DNA of 64,000 nt. Source: Bacillus weihaiensis (GTDB lineage Bacteria > Bacillota > Bacilli > Bacillales > Bacillaceae). This document shows, piece by piece, positions 29,230-38,324 of this stretch; positions within the stretch are counted from its first letter, which is position 1, and each line of letters starts with the position of its first letter. The position numbers and the translations under genes are program-made. Location of the stretch: assembly GCF_001889165.1 (NCBI RefSeq), contig NZ_CP016020.1, positions 3,198,501 to 3,262,500 on the forward strand. Direction: 5' to 3'. Under the pieces are notes generated by a model. It saw only the letters and a list, made by a program, of their open reading frames with translations. It was not told the DNA's origin and searched no databases.

Positions 29230-29247
29230 TACTATTCTTTTACAATA

Positions 29248-30804
29248 TTATTTTTGTAAAACTTGATCCTTTAAGGCCCTTCTTAAAATCTTCCCTGTCG
29301 TATTTTTCGGTAGCTCCTCTAAAAATTCAATTGAGCTTGGAATTTTATATTTAGCTAAAGACTCCTTACAATAGTGAAGCAAGTCAGCCTCTGTTAAATC
29401 TTTATTTTTAGAAACAACAAAGCATTTAACGGCCTCTCCAAAATTAGGGTCCGGCACCCCTAACACCGCAACCTCAACAACATCTTCATGATTGTATAAT
29501 ACTTCTTCAACCTCTCTTGGATAAACATTATATCCACCAACAAGGATCAAATCCTTCTTACGGTCAACGATGTAAAAATACCCATCTTCATCTTGTTTAG
29601 CCAAATCACCCGTATGCAGCCAGCCATTGCGAATTGTATGGGCTGTCTCCTCAGGCATATTATAATACCCCTTCATCACATTCGGTCCTTTTACTACGAG
29701 CTCTCCTACTTGATTTGTTGGAACCTCTTCTCCCAATTCATTCACAACTTTATTCTCAACGTTCACGATGTTTGTACCGATTGAACCAGGCTTCCTTGGA
29801 CGATCCAAAGGATTAAAGCAAGTCACTGGAGAGGCCTCTGACAGTCCATAGCCTTCTGAAATCATCACCTTAAACTTTTGTTCAAAGCCTTTTAATAGGG
29901 CGACAGGCATGGACGCACCACCTGAGATACATAGTCTTAATGTCTTCAAATCTTCTATACTTGCATTCTCATACTGAAGCAGAAAATTGTACATGGTAGG
30001 TACACCTGCGAAAACTGTGGCTTCATATTGCTTTACTAAGTTAAAGATTCCTTCTGCACTAAATCTCGGAACAATAAGAAGTGTTGCACCATTCATAAGT
30101 GGTGCATTTAAAGCAACAGTTAAACAAAAGACATGAAACATCGGTAAAGTTGTTACAACTATGTCTTCATTGTTAATCTTTAAGTAATTCGCTGTATCAA
30201 TAGCATTACTATACAAGTTTTTATGAGTTAACATCGCACCTTTTGGCTTGCCTGTCGTACCAGATGTATACAAAATAACTGCTACATCATCCTCCTGTAA
30301 ATGTGGACCACCAAATTCGACAGACCCTAACTCAAGCAATCTTGTAAACGATTTCAACTTTGTGTAAATAGAAAGCTGTGTTACATCCACACCTTGCTTT
30401 TGATCACTTGGTGGTGTCTCACATGAAATAATATGTCCTACCGTCGGTAATACGTGATTTAGCTTTTCAAATAGTGGTACAAGTAAATCAAGTGTAATCA
30501 CTGCTTTTACATCACCATTGTTAAGTATATAAGCAATCTCATCTGGTGTATAAATTGGATTAATCGGAATAACGGTCGCACCTGCGCGAAGAGCTCCATA
30601 TAAGGAAATAACATAATATGGTGTGTTCCCTAAAACGAGCGCTACATGATCTCCCTTGGTAATCCCTAACTCCGTTAAACTACTTGCAAACTTATTGATT
30701 GCTCCTTCTAGCTCATAATACGATGTTTCCTTGCCCTCAAACACAATAGCTGGTTTTTTACCATGCTCCTGTACCGTTTGTGATAAACGTGAAGATAAAT
30801 TCAT
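29248..30804 (-). CDS. lcfB: long-chain fatty acid-CoA ligase
   Basis: An AMP-forming acyl-CoA synthetase that activates fatty acids with ATP and CoA. The P-loop-like motif [16 protein letters not shown] is near residue 160, [10 protein letters not shown] near 305, and [24 protein letters not shown] near 390-415; the catalytic lysine is in TTGKILRR near the C-terminus. The start chosen (ATG 30804) has GGAGGGG in front; the longer frame adds 50 residues with no support. Length 518 and context beside lplJ-yhfI fit B. subtilis LcfB (YhfL). A FadR-like operator lies 20 bases upstream. Confidence 0.9.
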   Translation of the reverse strand: MNLSSRLSQTVQEHGKKPAIVFEGKETSYYELEGAINKFASSLTELGITKGDHVALVLGNTPYYVISLYGALRAGATVIPINPIYTPDEIAYILNNGDVKAVITLDLLVPLFEKLNHVLPTVGHIISCETPPSDQKQGVDVTQLSIYTKLKSFTRLLELGSVEFGGPHLQEDDVAVILYTSGTTGKPKGAMLTHKNLYSNAIDTANYLKINNEDIVVTTLPMFHVFCLTVALNAPLMNGATLLIVPRFSAEGIFNLVKQYEATVFAGVPTMYNFLLQYENASIEDLKTLRLCISGGASMPVALLKGFEQKFKVMISEGYGLSEASPVTCFNPLDRPRKPGSIGTNIVNVENKVVNELGEEVPTNQVGELVVKGPNVMKGYYNMPEETAHTIRNGWLHTGDLAKQDEDGYFYIVDRKKDLILVGGYNVYPREVEEVLYNHEDVVEVAVLGVPDPNFGEAVKCFVVSKNKDLTEADLLHYCKESLAKYKIPSSIEFLEELPKNTTGKILRRALKDQVLQK

Positions 30805-30824
30805 TTTTCCACCCCTCCGATAAA

Positions 30825-30842
30825 TGAATGAACAACCATTCA
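30825..30842 (-). promoter_or_regulatory. FadR-type operator upstream of lcfB
   Basis: TGAATGAACAACCATTCA closely matches the palindromic site of Bacillus FadR (TGAATGAMTANTCATTCA; two differences in the centre). It lies 20 bases before the start codon. The lcfA operon and lcfB are known FadR targets in B. subtilis, so the fit is functional as well as sequence-based. Confidence 0.75.
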
Positions 30843-31067
30843 TTTTTTGATTATGAAAAATCCTCTCCCAGTCCATAGCTGCAAAATAGAATATTAACGA
30901 AGGCCCCCTTCTAAATGAAAGATGCGTATTTAACACACTACATACACCTAACAATTCATGTAAGAACGAAAAAAGCCTACATAAATAAAGAAATATTCTA
31001 CCTTTATTATAGGGAAAGGTCGAACGATTGACAATCTATGGAATGGATTTCACACAAAGAAAAGCGA

Positions 31068-31109
31068 AAAAGAAAGAGGACACCTTACATGACATAAAGG
31101 ATTGTCCTC
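31068..31109 (-). terminator. terminator of the yhfI-lplJ unit
   Basis: GAGGACA and CCTT pair with AAGG and TGTCCTC (31076-31109, small internal bulge), followed on the minus strand by TTTCTTTTT. It lies just after the lplJ stop. Confidence 0.8.
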
Positions 31110-31116
31110 AGAAAGC

Positions 31117-32109
31117 TTAGTAGATCAGGTTAATAAATTCAGTCTTTTCAATATTTCCAAAATACATTTTTACATCTATCTTTTCTAGAGCTGCTTCAAT
31201 ATGATCCTTCTCATAACGGATGTTCGTTAGGACTTCTTCGACATCCTCCACATTACCAACTCCAAAGAAATCACCATAAATTTTACAATGTTCAATGACT
31301 CCTTTTTTCACTTCTAGACGTACATCAATTTGGCCAACTGGAAAGCGGTGTGAATGCTGATAGTTAAATGTTGGTGATTTCCCATAATTCCAATCCCAAT
31401 TTTGATATCGTTCTCGTGAAATTTCGTTAATGATCTTCCAATCCTTTTCCGTTAATTCATACATTGGGATGTCATGAAAGTCTGTAAAAATATAGAGAAG
31501 AAGCATTTCTCTAAACTGTTCAATCGTCATCTTGTCTTCCATGTACTCACTAATGTTGGCCACACGGCTTCGAATTGATTTGATTCCCTTTGATTCAATT
31601 TTATCCTTCTTCACCTTAAGGGCTGAAACGACACTATCGATCTCCGAATCGAATAACAAGGTACCGTGTGAAAACATTCTTCCGCGTGTAGAGAACTGGG
31701 CATTCCCAGATATTTTGCGCCCATCATTTGCTATAATATCATTTCTCCCACTCAATTCAGCCTGAACCCCTAGCTTTGCTAAAGCTTGTACAACAGGCTC
31801 TGTAAACTTTTTAAAATTATGAAAGCTATCTCCATCATCCTTTGTAATAAAGCTAAAATTCAAGTTTCCTTTATCGTGATAAACAGCTCCACCACCTGAT
31901 AGTCTTCTCACTACATGTATTTTTTGCTCCTCTACATAAGCTGTATTAATTTCTTCAATTGTATTTTGATTTTTGCCAATAATAATGGATGGCTCGTTTA
32001 TGTAAAATAATAGATAGGTTTCATCTGGATTGAGGTGCTTGACCGCATACTCTTCTATAGCTAAATTTATTCTTGGATCTGTAATACCTTGATTATCAAT
32101 AAATAACAA
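31117..32109 (-). CDS. lplJ: lipoate-protein ligase
   Basis: LplJ attaches free lipoate to lipoyl domains through lipoyl-AMP. The signature RRLSGGGAVYHDKGNLNFSF is near residue 70, and GRNDIIANDGRKISGNAQ with the catalytic lysine near 130; the C-terminal accessory domain is present. The start is assigned to TTG 32109, giving LLFIDNQG as in B. subtilis, because GGAGGGAATCC lies directly before it; the frame open from 32139 would overlap yhfI. Length 330 is normal. It is co-transcribed with yhfI. Confidence 0.92.
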   Translation of the reverse strand: MLFIDNQGITDPRINLAIEEYAVKHLNPDETYLLFYINEPSIIIGKNQNTIEEINTAYVEEQKIHVVRRLSGGGAVYHDKGNLNFSFITKDDGDSFHNFKKFTEPVVQALAKLGVQAELSGRNDIIANDGRKISGNAQFSTRGRMFSHGTLLFDSEIDSVVSALKVKKDKIESKGIKSIRSRVANISEYMEDKMTIEQFREMLLLYIFTDFHDIPMYELTEKDWKIINEISRERYQNWDWNYGKSPTFNYQHSHRFPVGQIDVRLEVKKGVIEHCKIYGDFFGVGNVEDVEEVLTNIRYEKDHIEAALEKIDVKMYFGNIEKTEFINLIY

Positions 32110-32120
32110 AGGATTCCCTC

Positions 32121-32861
32121 CTACATGTTTTTTGTCCATTCAAACTTGCTTGAAGCAAGGGAAACGTGTCCCTTATAATGCTTTTGTACTTCTGTTATTA
32201 AATCTTGATGATTCCCAAAATGGGGTAAATGAGTTAATAACAGCTCCTTCACCTGACTGCTTTCCGCTATTTTACCAACTTCGGTACTATTCATATGACC
32301 TGCATTTGTCCCGTCTTGATATTCGTAAAAGCTACATTCTGCTAGTAACAAATCAGCCTGCTCGGAAAATGAAATCAACTCTTCCTTATAGCTCGTATCT
32401 GCCGTGTATACAATAGTTGATTCTCCGTCTGTCATTTTCATGGCGTAGCAAGGAACCGGGTGTATGGTTGGTAAAAATGAAATGGTAAATGGACCAATTG
32501 TTATTGAGTCCTTTGGATCATATGCAATTCCCTTTGTTGCTTGTTTATATGTAAGCTTATCAAACGATTCTTGATCCTCTTTGTGACCATAAATAGGAAT
32601 CGTCTTATTCTCACCATTCAATATAGATGTCACTAGGCTTGCATATTGCAATGGACCAACATCTGCAATGTGATCATGATGATAATGCGATAAAATGACC
32701 GCATCTAGTTGTTCAATAGATATGACTTCTTGAAGCTTAGAAAGGACTGCGCTTCCACAATCCACTAGTAAACGAAAACCATTTGATTCAAGTAAATAAC
32801 CTGAGGTTGCTTCTCCAGCCTTAGGAAAACCTCCCCAATACCCAATTACCTTTACTTGCAT
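32121..32861 (-). CDS. yhfI: metallo-beta-lactamase-fold hydrolase (YhfI)
   Basis: A 246-residue MBL-fold protein. The zinc motif SHYHHDHIADV is near residue 56, with further metal ligands in HPVPCYAMKM, YTADTSY and LLLTHLPHFG. The family includes RNase Z-like and cyclic-nucleotide-type hydrolases; the substrate of YhfI is unknown. The start is the ATG eight bases behind AAAGGG. It is followed 11 bases later by lplJ, and yhfH diverges upstream, as in B. subtilis. Confidence 0.87.
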   Translation of the reverse strand: MQVKVIGYWGGFPKAGEATSGYLLESNGFRLLVDCGSAVLSKLQEVISIEQLDAVILSHYHHDHIADVGPLQYASLVTSILNGENKTIPIYGHKEDQESFDKLTYKQATKGIAYDPKDSITIGPFTISFLPTIHPVPCYAMKMTDGESTIVYTADTSYKEELISFSEQADLLLAECSFYEYQDGTNAGHMNSTEVGKIAESSQVKELLLTHLPHFGNHQDLITEVQKHYKGHVSLASSKFEWTKNM

Positions 32862-32870
32862 ACATTCCAC

Positions 32871-33123
32871 CCTTTCTCTTGTAAAGCTCCAATCCTATCT
32901 CCATTATACAAGAACAAAAGGCGTCTTTACAAAAGGCTGTTTTCTGAAGCAGTCATGCTATCATCTCTAAATTAACTACAGCGTAGTGCGTGGGGATTTG
33001 CCAAAAATAACAATGCATTTGAAAACATTGTTTCAAAACAAAACTTATTACCCATTTATCATGTAATCCCCGATCTAAACAAAAATTTCGTTCAAATTAG
33101 GCTTGGTTGTTACAAAACAGTTA
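32871..33123. other. divergent control region between yhfI and yhfH
   Basis: No gene. It contains a 7-bp palindrome TTTGAAA-N6-TTTCAAA (33018-33037) that could be a regulator site or short hairpin. Confidence 0.4.
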
Positions 33124-33153
33124 TTGACACTTTCTAATCTGTTATAATACAAT
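33124..33153 (+). promoter_or_regulatory. promoter of yhfH
   Basis: TTGACA at 33124-33129. The best-spaced -10 is TACAAT (33148-33153, 18 bases); an overlapping TATAAT (33143-33148) is only 13 bases away and would need a different -35 (TTATTG). Confidence 0.55.
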
Positions 33154-33184
33154 GACAGTAACAAATGACATGGAGGCGATCCAA

Positions 33185-33319
33185 ATGATCATAAAATTAA
33201 CAGAATTTTTCAGAAATTTACCTAAAAAACAGTGTAAAGAATGTGGAAATGAAATGGAAGAACAGCATGAATGCTACGGCAACACATGTAACGAATGCTT
33301 GCATATTATTGATCTATAA
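33185..33319 (+). CDS. yhfH: YhfH-like small zinc-ribbon protein
   Basis: A 44-residue protein starting at ATG behind GGAGG. It has two CxxC-type pairs: CKEC (17-20) and CNEC (35-38), plus Cys30. This suggests a single zinc ribbon. The start, LTEFFRNLPKKQCKECG, resembles B. subtilis YhfH, and position beside yhfI agrees. Function is unknown. It has its own promoter and a strong terminator. Confidence 0.85.
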   Translation: MIIKLTEFFRNLPKKQCKECGNEMEEQHECYGNTCNECLHIIDL

Positions 33320-33387
33320 GAACAATCTCTTCTTATAAAACACTCATACTACAATTTCTTCTTAGTTTCTTGATCCGTCATTCTCTC

Positions 33388-33436
33388 AGACTGTAAACAC
33401 GCCCGATCAATCGGACTTGTTTACAGTCTTTTATTT
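33388..33436 (+). terminator. terminator downstream of yhfH
   Basis: AGACTGTAAACA and CCGAT pair with ATCGG and TGTTTACAGTCT, followed by TTTATTTTT. It lies about 70 bases after yhfH and faces the lacI-type gene. Confidence 0.9.
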
Positions 33437-33534
33437 TTACTTACGTTCTTTCGTAGTAGGATACACCTACACACTTCAAAGTCACCCTTCCTCACTCAAG
33501 CGCCATACTGCTAGGCGGATTCCTTTAATCAGAA

Positions 33535-33573
33535 CAAAAAAAGGCCTCGGATATGATCAGTCCGAAGCCCTTA
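33535..33573 (-). terminator. terminator of the LacI-type gene
   Basis: An 11-bp stem (AAGGGCTTCGGA side with TCCGAGGCCTT) and a loop of about nine bases is followed on the minus strand by seven Ts. Confidence 0.9.
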
Positions 33574-33624
33574 AGTTCGCAAACTCTGTGGATGCGTTTT
33601 TAAATTCCCCAACATTGGTAGTTG

Positions 33625-34644
33625 TTAGGATGTCGCTACCAGGTTTCTACGATAGATGGTCGATTCTCTTAAAGCTAACTTTGATAGAAATTCATGTTTT
33701 TCCAAAGATCGATAGTGTTTATTATGTATTTTTTCATACATTACATCCATCGCCTTTGTCGCCATTTCTTCTACAGGAAGAACAACTGTTGTCACCATTG
33801 GTTCTAGCAACTTTGCGATCTCCATATTATCATAACCTACAACAGCTAAATCTCCTGGTAAACGCCAATCTGCTGTTCTTGCCTCTGAAATGATTCCAGC
33901 TGCAACAAGATCACTTCCGGTAAAGATGGCTGTTGGCTTCACTTGCATCTTGAGAATTTGTGCGAACACATTCTTTCCATCTTCATAAGTGGAAGCCTTT
34001 TCAAAATAAAGTTTTTCATGCAAATATAAGCCTACTTCCGATAGTGCAGACTTAAAACCATGTATTCTGGCAGCCATTCCTTCACTTACAATCCCATTTG
34101 AACAATAGGCCATTTGCGTGTGTCCTCTCTCAAGTAAATGCTTGGCAATCATATAGCCTGTTTTAGCTTGATTGATATACACCATCGGTATGTGAGCATC
34201 CTCTACATATTCATTGCAAAGAACAATTGGACCATATTGTAAGTAGGAATCGATTACAGACCATTCATTCTCAAAGGAAGTCATGATGACGCCATCAACT
34301 TGTCTTGTTTTTAATAAATTCAAATAGTTTTTCTCTTTCTGTTTTGAATACTGTGTTTGACAAATGATCAGCTGATACCCCTTATCAGACGCCTTCATTT
34401 CTAACACGTCAAGTAACTGACTAAAAAAAGAGGTAGAAATTTTAGGAATAAGCACTGCAATAATGCCTGTCTTCTGATTTCTTAAGCTTCTCGCTGCAGA
34501 GTTTGGCACAAACCCCAATTGCTCCATTGCCTGCTGAACAAGCTTCTTCTTTTCATCTGATACATACGGATGGTCATTTAAAACTCTCGATACAGTGGTT
34601 CTTGACAAACCAGCTAGCTTCGCGACATCTTCAATGGTAGACAA
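33625..34644 (-). CDS. LacI/GalR-family transcriptional regulator
   Basis: A 339-residue repressor. The N-terminal HTH reads STIEDVAKLAGLSRTTVSRV (2-21), with the hinge helix PNSAARSLR near 50. The remainder is a periplasmic-binding-like effector domain starting IIAVLIPKIST. Translation starts at TTG behind GGGAGGGAG. Its promoter carries a palindromic operator directly after the -10, so it probably represses itself. Its target sugar is unknown; the neighbours are not sugar genes, and a link to the beta-glucan locus 16 kb away is untested. Confidence 0.88.
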   Translation of the reverse strand: MSTIEDVAKLAGLSRTTVSRVLNDHPYVSDEKKKLVQQAMEQLGFVPNSAARSLRNQKTGIIAVLIPKISTSFFSQLLDVLEMKASDKGYQLIICQTQYSKQKEKNYLNLLKTRQVDGVIMTSFENEWSVIDSYLQYGPIVLCNEYVEDAHIPMVYINQAKTGYMIAKHLLERGHTQMAYCSNGIVSEGMAARIHGFKSALSEVGLYLHEKLYFEKASTYEDGKNVFAQILKMQVKPTAIFTGSDLVAAGIISEARTADWRLPGDLAVVGYDNMEIAKLLEPMVTTVVLPVEEMATKAMDVMYEKIHNKHYRSLEKHEFLSKLALRESTIYRRNLVATS

Positions 34645-34690
34645 ATTTCTCCCTCCCCATAGGCTCTATGTTGCCCACCTTGTTCGACCG

Positions 34691-34740
34691 TTGGAAACGT
34701 TTTCACAAACTATTATATGTAAATATCAAATTAATTTCAA
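34691..34740 (-). promoter_or_regulatory. promoter and LacI/CcpA-type operator of the regulator gene
   Basis: On the minus strand TTGAAA (34735-34740) and TATAAT (34712-34717) are 17 bases apart. Directly downstream, TGAAAACGTTTCCAA (34691-34705) matches the cre/LacI-family palindrome with the central CG. It would block the promoter if bound, either by the encoded regulator or by CcpA. Confidence 0.75.
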
Positions 34741-34839
34741 TCCTTTTTTACATGATTTGTTAAAAAAATTATCATTGGACGTAGTGGAGTATGTGAAAAT
34801 TGTTGGATTTTGTCGTAAAGTGAATAAAGTATTGATTTC

Positions 34840-34944
34840 CGTTAATAAGAGGTTTAAAAGCGAAAATACTTTAACAAGATCCGAAAATACTTTCTCTAAA
34901 AGCGAAAATAAATGAGCCAATTTCGAAAATACCATCATTTCAGC
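34840..34944. repeat. 21-bp tandem repeat array 2 (CGAAAATA units)
   Basis: Units of exactly 21 bases start at 34840 (CGTTAATA variant), 34861, 34882, 34903 and 34924; the last four all begin CGAAAATA. It is the same core as array 1 in the opposite orientation. It lies between the end of guaC and the LacI-type promoter. Read on the minus strand it gives a frame with heptads such as VFSLLNL and VFSDLVK, judged to be a by-product of the 21-base period. Confidence 0.88.
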
Positions 34945-35005
34945 TAAACATGAACAAACAGCAGGTACACAACCCGCTGTTTGTTGGAATCATTCTGTTA
35001 TTCTA

Positions 35006-35989
35006 TTAATAAACTTTATCACCGTTAAAGATTGAATTCTTCACAACTACGTAATCAACATGACGGATTGCATCTAGATTGGTTCCACCTGCATATGAAA
35101 TGGAGGACTGAAGGTCTTGTTCCATTTCAGTTAAAGTATCCTGTAGAGCCCCTTTGTGTTCTACATACATTTTCTTTCCTTCTACATTCTTCTTTTCACC
35201 TTTTTGGAATTCAGAAGCAGATCCGAAATACTCTTTGAAGAGCTTTCCATCCTTTTCAATTGTCACACCAGGAGATTCCTCGTGACCTGCGAATAATGAA
35301 CCAATCATCACCATCGTCGCACCAAATCGCACTGACTTCGCAATATCACCATGTGTACGTATTCCACCATCAGCAATAATTGGCTTACTTGCAGCTTTTG
35401 CACACCATCTCAGTGCAGCTAACTGCCAGCCTCCCGTTCCAAATCCCGTTTTAATTTTCGTAATACACACCTTACCAGGTCCTATACCAACCTTTGTCGC
35501 ATCCGCTCCAGCATTCTCCAATTCACGAACTGCTTCAGGTGTTCCAACATTTCCTGCAATGACAAAGCTTTTAGGTAAATGCTTTTTAATATGTTGGATC
35601 ATTGAGATAACAGCATTAGAATGTCCGTGCGCAATATCTATTGTGATAAATTCAGGAACAAGATGTTCATTTGCTAGCTGTTCAACAAATGCATATTCTT
35701 CTTCTTTCACCCCTACACTTATGGAAGCGATGAGATGACGAGATTGCATATCTTGAATGAATTGAGTTCTTGTTTCAGGCTCAAAACGGTGCATCACATA
35801 AAAATAACCGTTCTCTGCTAAATAAGTAGCAATTTTCTCATCAATAATTGTTTGCATATTTGCAGGTACGACCGGTAATTTAAAGGAATATCCACCTAAT
35901 TTCACACTTGTATCACACTCTGAACGACTATTTACAACGCATTTCGCTGGAATCAACTGAATATCTTCATAATCAAACACATTATCCAT
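35006..35989 (-). CDS. guaC: GMP reductase
   Basis: GuaC reduces GMP to IMP with NADPH, returning guanine nucleotides to the adenine branch. The IMPDH/GMPR loop with the catalytic cysteine appears as [20 protein letters not shown] near residue 170, and the nucleotide-binding stretch [11 protein letters not shown] near 212. [13 protein letters not shown] distinguishes it from IMP dehydrogenase. The start is the ATG behind AGGGG; length 327. A PurBox-like pair lies just upstream, agreeing with PurR control of B. subtilis guaC. Confidence 0.94.
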   Translation of the reverse strand: MDNVFDYEDIQLIPAKCVVNSRSECDTSVKLGGYSFKLPVVPANMQTIIDEKIATYLAENGYFYVMHRFEPETRTQFIQDMQSRHLIASISVGVKEEEYAFVEQLANEHLVPEFITIDIAHGHSNAVISMIQHIKKHLPKSFVIAGNVGTPEAVRELENAGADATKVGIGPGKVCITKIKTGFGTGGWQLAALRWCAKAASKPIIADGGIRTHGDIAKSVRFGATMVMIGSLFAGHEESPGVTIEKDGKLFKEYFGSASEFQKGEKKNVEGKKMYVEHKGALQDTLTEMEQDLQSSISYAGGTNLDAIRHVDYVVVKNSIFNGDKVY

Positions 35990-36006
35990 ATATAGCACCC
36001 CTAAAA

Positions 36007-36043
36007 ACGAATATTATTACTTTCAAATAAATGAAATGTTCGT
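36007..36043 (-). promoter_or_regulatory. PurBox-like inverted pair upstream of guaC
   Basis: ACGAATATT (36007-36015) and AATGTTCGT (36035-36043) form an inverted pair of CGAA-core boxes resembling the PurR PurBox (CGAACATT). The second box is the better match. The spacing is about two turns. Confidence 0.55.
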
Positions 36044-36245
36044 ACATTGAATAATTTACTGCATTTTTCACCCGTTGTCAAAGATTATTTGCTGTTTTTT
36101 CTAAAATCAAACGTTTAAATGAGAGAAGGACCTTTTATTTTGTAAGCGATTCCCTCTCGAAACATTCTCTCTCACAAACATGTAACAAAAAGCATTTTCC
36201 ATCCACATATTTAATGGTAAAATAATGCAACAAGAGGGGGGTTTT

Positions 36246-37259
36246 ATGATGAAATATCCACTATTAAAGAAAGACGCAACAATCGGGGTTACTGCACCCT
36301 CATCAGGCGTTCCAAACGAATTACACAAGCTTGTAGAAGGGGCTAGTAAGCGTTTGAAAGCACAAGGATATGAAGTAGTTTGTGGAGATACAGTTTGGAC
36401 ACAGGAAAAAGTCAGGTCTTCACCCGCACAAGTAAGGGCAGAGGAACTTACTAAGATGATGCAAGACGAACAAATCGATTTTATCTTTCCTCCATGGGGT
36501 GGCGAACTCCTAATTGAAATACTTGAATACCTAGATTTTGAAACGTTAAAGGAAAAATGGATATTGGGTTACTCAGATCTCAGCGTATTATTAGTAGCTA
36601 TTACGTTAAAAACAGGAATCGCAACTGCACATGGGACAAATTTGGTAGATGTAAGAGGAGAATATTCAGATGAAACAACAGCCATGTGGACTTCTGTCTT
36701 ATCTACAAAAAAAGGTGAATCCGTCCTACAGCATTCATCAAAGAACTACCAAAAAGAATGGCAGTTCGATAACCCAACACCTTATATATTCGATTTGAGC
36801 GAGGAAACGCAATGGAAAACGGCCTCAAATCTTCCACACAAAATTGAGGGTCGACTTCTCGGTGGATGTATTGATGTGATTAGGCATCTTATCGGTACAC
36901 CATATGGTGATGTTGCAAGCTTTAGACATAATTTTATTTCTGACGAGCCACTGATTTGGTATTTTGAGAACTGCGCGCTCAATACGACTGATTTACGCAG
37001 AACATTGGTTCAAATGAAGCTAGCTGGTTGGTTCCATCACTGTTCAGGTATTTTGTTTGGAAGAAGCCCAGCGAATCACCCTGTTAACGGGTATACAGCT
37101 GAAGACGTTTACCAGGAGCTTTCCGAGGAGCTACAAATCCCAGTTATCTATGACATAGATTGTGGTCATGTTCCACCTCAGATAACCTTTGTCAATGGGG
37201 CATATGCTGAGGTTGAGACGCAGGATGGTCAAGGGACTGTGCGTCAGCATTTTAGGTAG
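36246..37259 (+). CDS. LD-carboxypeptidase / MccF-like S66 serine peptidase
   Basis: A cytoplasmic serine peptidase of family S66, 337 residues. The nucleophile elbow GYSDLSVL is near residue 110, and the catalytic Glu/His region appears as LLGGCIDVI near 206 and DCGHVPPQ near 305. Family members either trim L,D-bonds in recycled murein tetrapeptides (LdcA) or cleave microcin C-like toxins (MccF). The sequence start MKYPLLKKDATIGVTAPSSG resembles the MccF-like branch. The start is the ATG behind GAGGGGGG. It appears to be a single-gene unit. Confidence 0.87.
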   Translation: MMKYPLLKKDATIGVTAPSSGVPNELHKLVEGASKRLKAQGYEVVCGDTVWTQEKVRSSPAQVRAEELTKMMQDEQIDFIFPPWGGELLIEILEYLDFETLKEKWILGYSDLSVLLVAITLKTGIATAHGTNLVDVRGEYSDETTAMWTSVLSTKKGESVLQHSSKNYQKEWQFDNPTPYIFDLSEETQWKTASNLPHKIEGRLLGGCIDVIRHLIGTPYGDVASFRHNFISDEPLIWYFENCALNTTDLRRTLVQMKLAGWFHHCSGILFGRSPANHPVNGYTAEDVYQELSEELQIPVIYDIDCGHVPPQITFVNGAYAEVETQDGQGTVRQHFR

Positions 37260-37431
37260 TTTTAGCAGGTAGGATGTAAAAAGAAGTTGGATCAAAACTC
37301 AATTTTTTTTTAAAAAGACGCACGATTATCGTTGGACTCGGTTGTTACTTATTAATATGTTGTGGAAGAACACGTACGTTCAACTCTATTACACTAGCAA
37401 TTAACAATCGAAGGCACTAACAAATAAATCC

Positions 37432-37476
37432 CGAACGATTGAGTGATTATTCATTGAGATATCACCTAATCGTTCG
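37432..37476. repeat. cruciform-forming inverted repeat
   Basis: CGAACGATT and AATCGTTCG, 9-bp arms, enclose an inner GTGAT/ATCAC pair. No T-run follows on either strand, so a terminator role is doubtful. It could be the relic of an element end. Confidence 0.5.
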
Positions 37477-37507
37477 TGCAAAGCTAGTTACTCTTGTATA
37501 GCTAGCT

Positions 37508-37675
37508 TTATCTCTTTAATAACTCATCATTAGGCTGCTTATCAAAATTTATTTTGAGTGTACCATAAGAACACTCTTTCTTCCCTTTAGAAGACAACCC
37601 CATCATTTGATACGCCGACTTCCCTTCTATAGCATCATAGATATTGAATGCATGCAACGGTAATGAGATTTTCAT
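37508..37675 (-). pseudogene. 55-residue frame, possible gene fragment
   Basis: The frame runs from ATG 37675 to TAA and reads like real protein: MKISLPLHAFNIYDAIEGKS, then AYQMMGLSSKGKKE and a polar tail ending DELLKR. No good ribosome site precedes the ATG, and the product resembles the end of a longer protein. I do not recognise the parent. A hairpin (AAAGCTAG pairing with CTAGCTTT) lies at its 3' side around 37481-37510. Confidence 0.4.
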
Positions 37676-37743
37676 TTCTACTGTTCTTATAGAATAACAA
37701 GCTAATCACTATGCCTAATTCATTGAGAGTTTACATGCAAAAA

Positions 37744-37792
37744 TAGAGGCTGGGACAGAAGTGCCTGGCTCTTTGTTTTGTCCCAGCCTCTA
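37744..37792 (+). repeat. dispersed palindromic repeat, short form (copy C)
   Basis: AGAGGCTGGGACA and TGTCCCAGCCTCT pair across GAAGTGCCTGGCTCTTTGTTT. Over 40 bases it is identical to copy A at 17147-17199. It lies in the gap between the S66 peptidase gene and the 122-residue membrane protein gene. Confidence 0.9.
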
Positions 37793-37859
37793 AAAGTAAC
37801 TTACCATCTTGAGAGTTTCACTAGGGGATCAATCTGGTTACTCACCATTTAACTGCTGT

Positions 37860-38228
37860 TTAATGAGGTGTTGAATGAAAAATAAGATGACTAAACATAA
37901 ACAAACTAAATCCGAATAAGAGAATTAATGTAACATAAAAAACATTATTCCACCCTTTCCCTTTTGCATAAATAGTAACTAAGAAGAAAAAGAGAAAAGC
38001 ACTCCCAAATATAAAGAGTAAAAACTCCTTTATTTTATAAGACTTTAAAAGTAATTCTTCGTTATAAAACAGCTGCAGATTTTCACTTATGGAAATCGGA
38101 ACAGTAAAGATAGATATGACTAAAGCGAATACCGTGAAAAGTCCATATATAGTGAGCACCCTTTTCGCACTCCATTCCCTTTTTGTCACAATTTCAACAT
38201 TCTTAGATAATTCCGGTTGTAATTGCAT
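37860..38228 (-). CDS. hypothetical three-helix membrane protein
   Basis: A 122-residue protein with three predicted transmembrane segments (about 25-48, 65-88, 95-115) and a hydrophilic N-terminus. The ATG at 38228 is chosen since GGGGAGG is eight bases before it; the ATG at 38234 is too close. No motif or family is recognised. Confidence 0.65.
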   Translation of the reverse strand: MQLQPELSKNVEIVTKREWSAKRVLTIYGLFTVFALVISIFTVPISISENLQLFYNEELLLKSYKIKEFLLFIFGSAFLFFFLVTIYAKGKGWNNVFYVTLILLFGFSLFMFSHLIFHSTPH

Positions 38229-38324
38229 CAACATGGCCTCCCCTGCTATTTCTTCCTTCTTATATACGAAGATATTTAAAGAAGGTTCCTAAGATTCGGT
38301 AATTCAAATAAACTCCCCTCCTAC

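Noticed and set aside
33417-33893. 158-codon plus-strand frame
   Set aside because: It runs through the yhfH terminator and antisense to the LacI-type gene, without a ribosome site.
34726-34938. 70-codon leucine-rich frame that looks like a zipper
   Set aside because: Same cause: array 2 is 21-base periodic, so any frame gives heptads. No ribosome site or terminator belongs to it.
35990-36245. Purine riboswitch upstream of guaC
   Set aside because: No conserved loop elements or three-way junction could be traced; the PurBox-like pair explains the region better.
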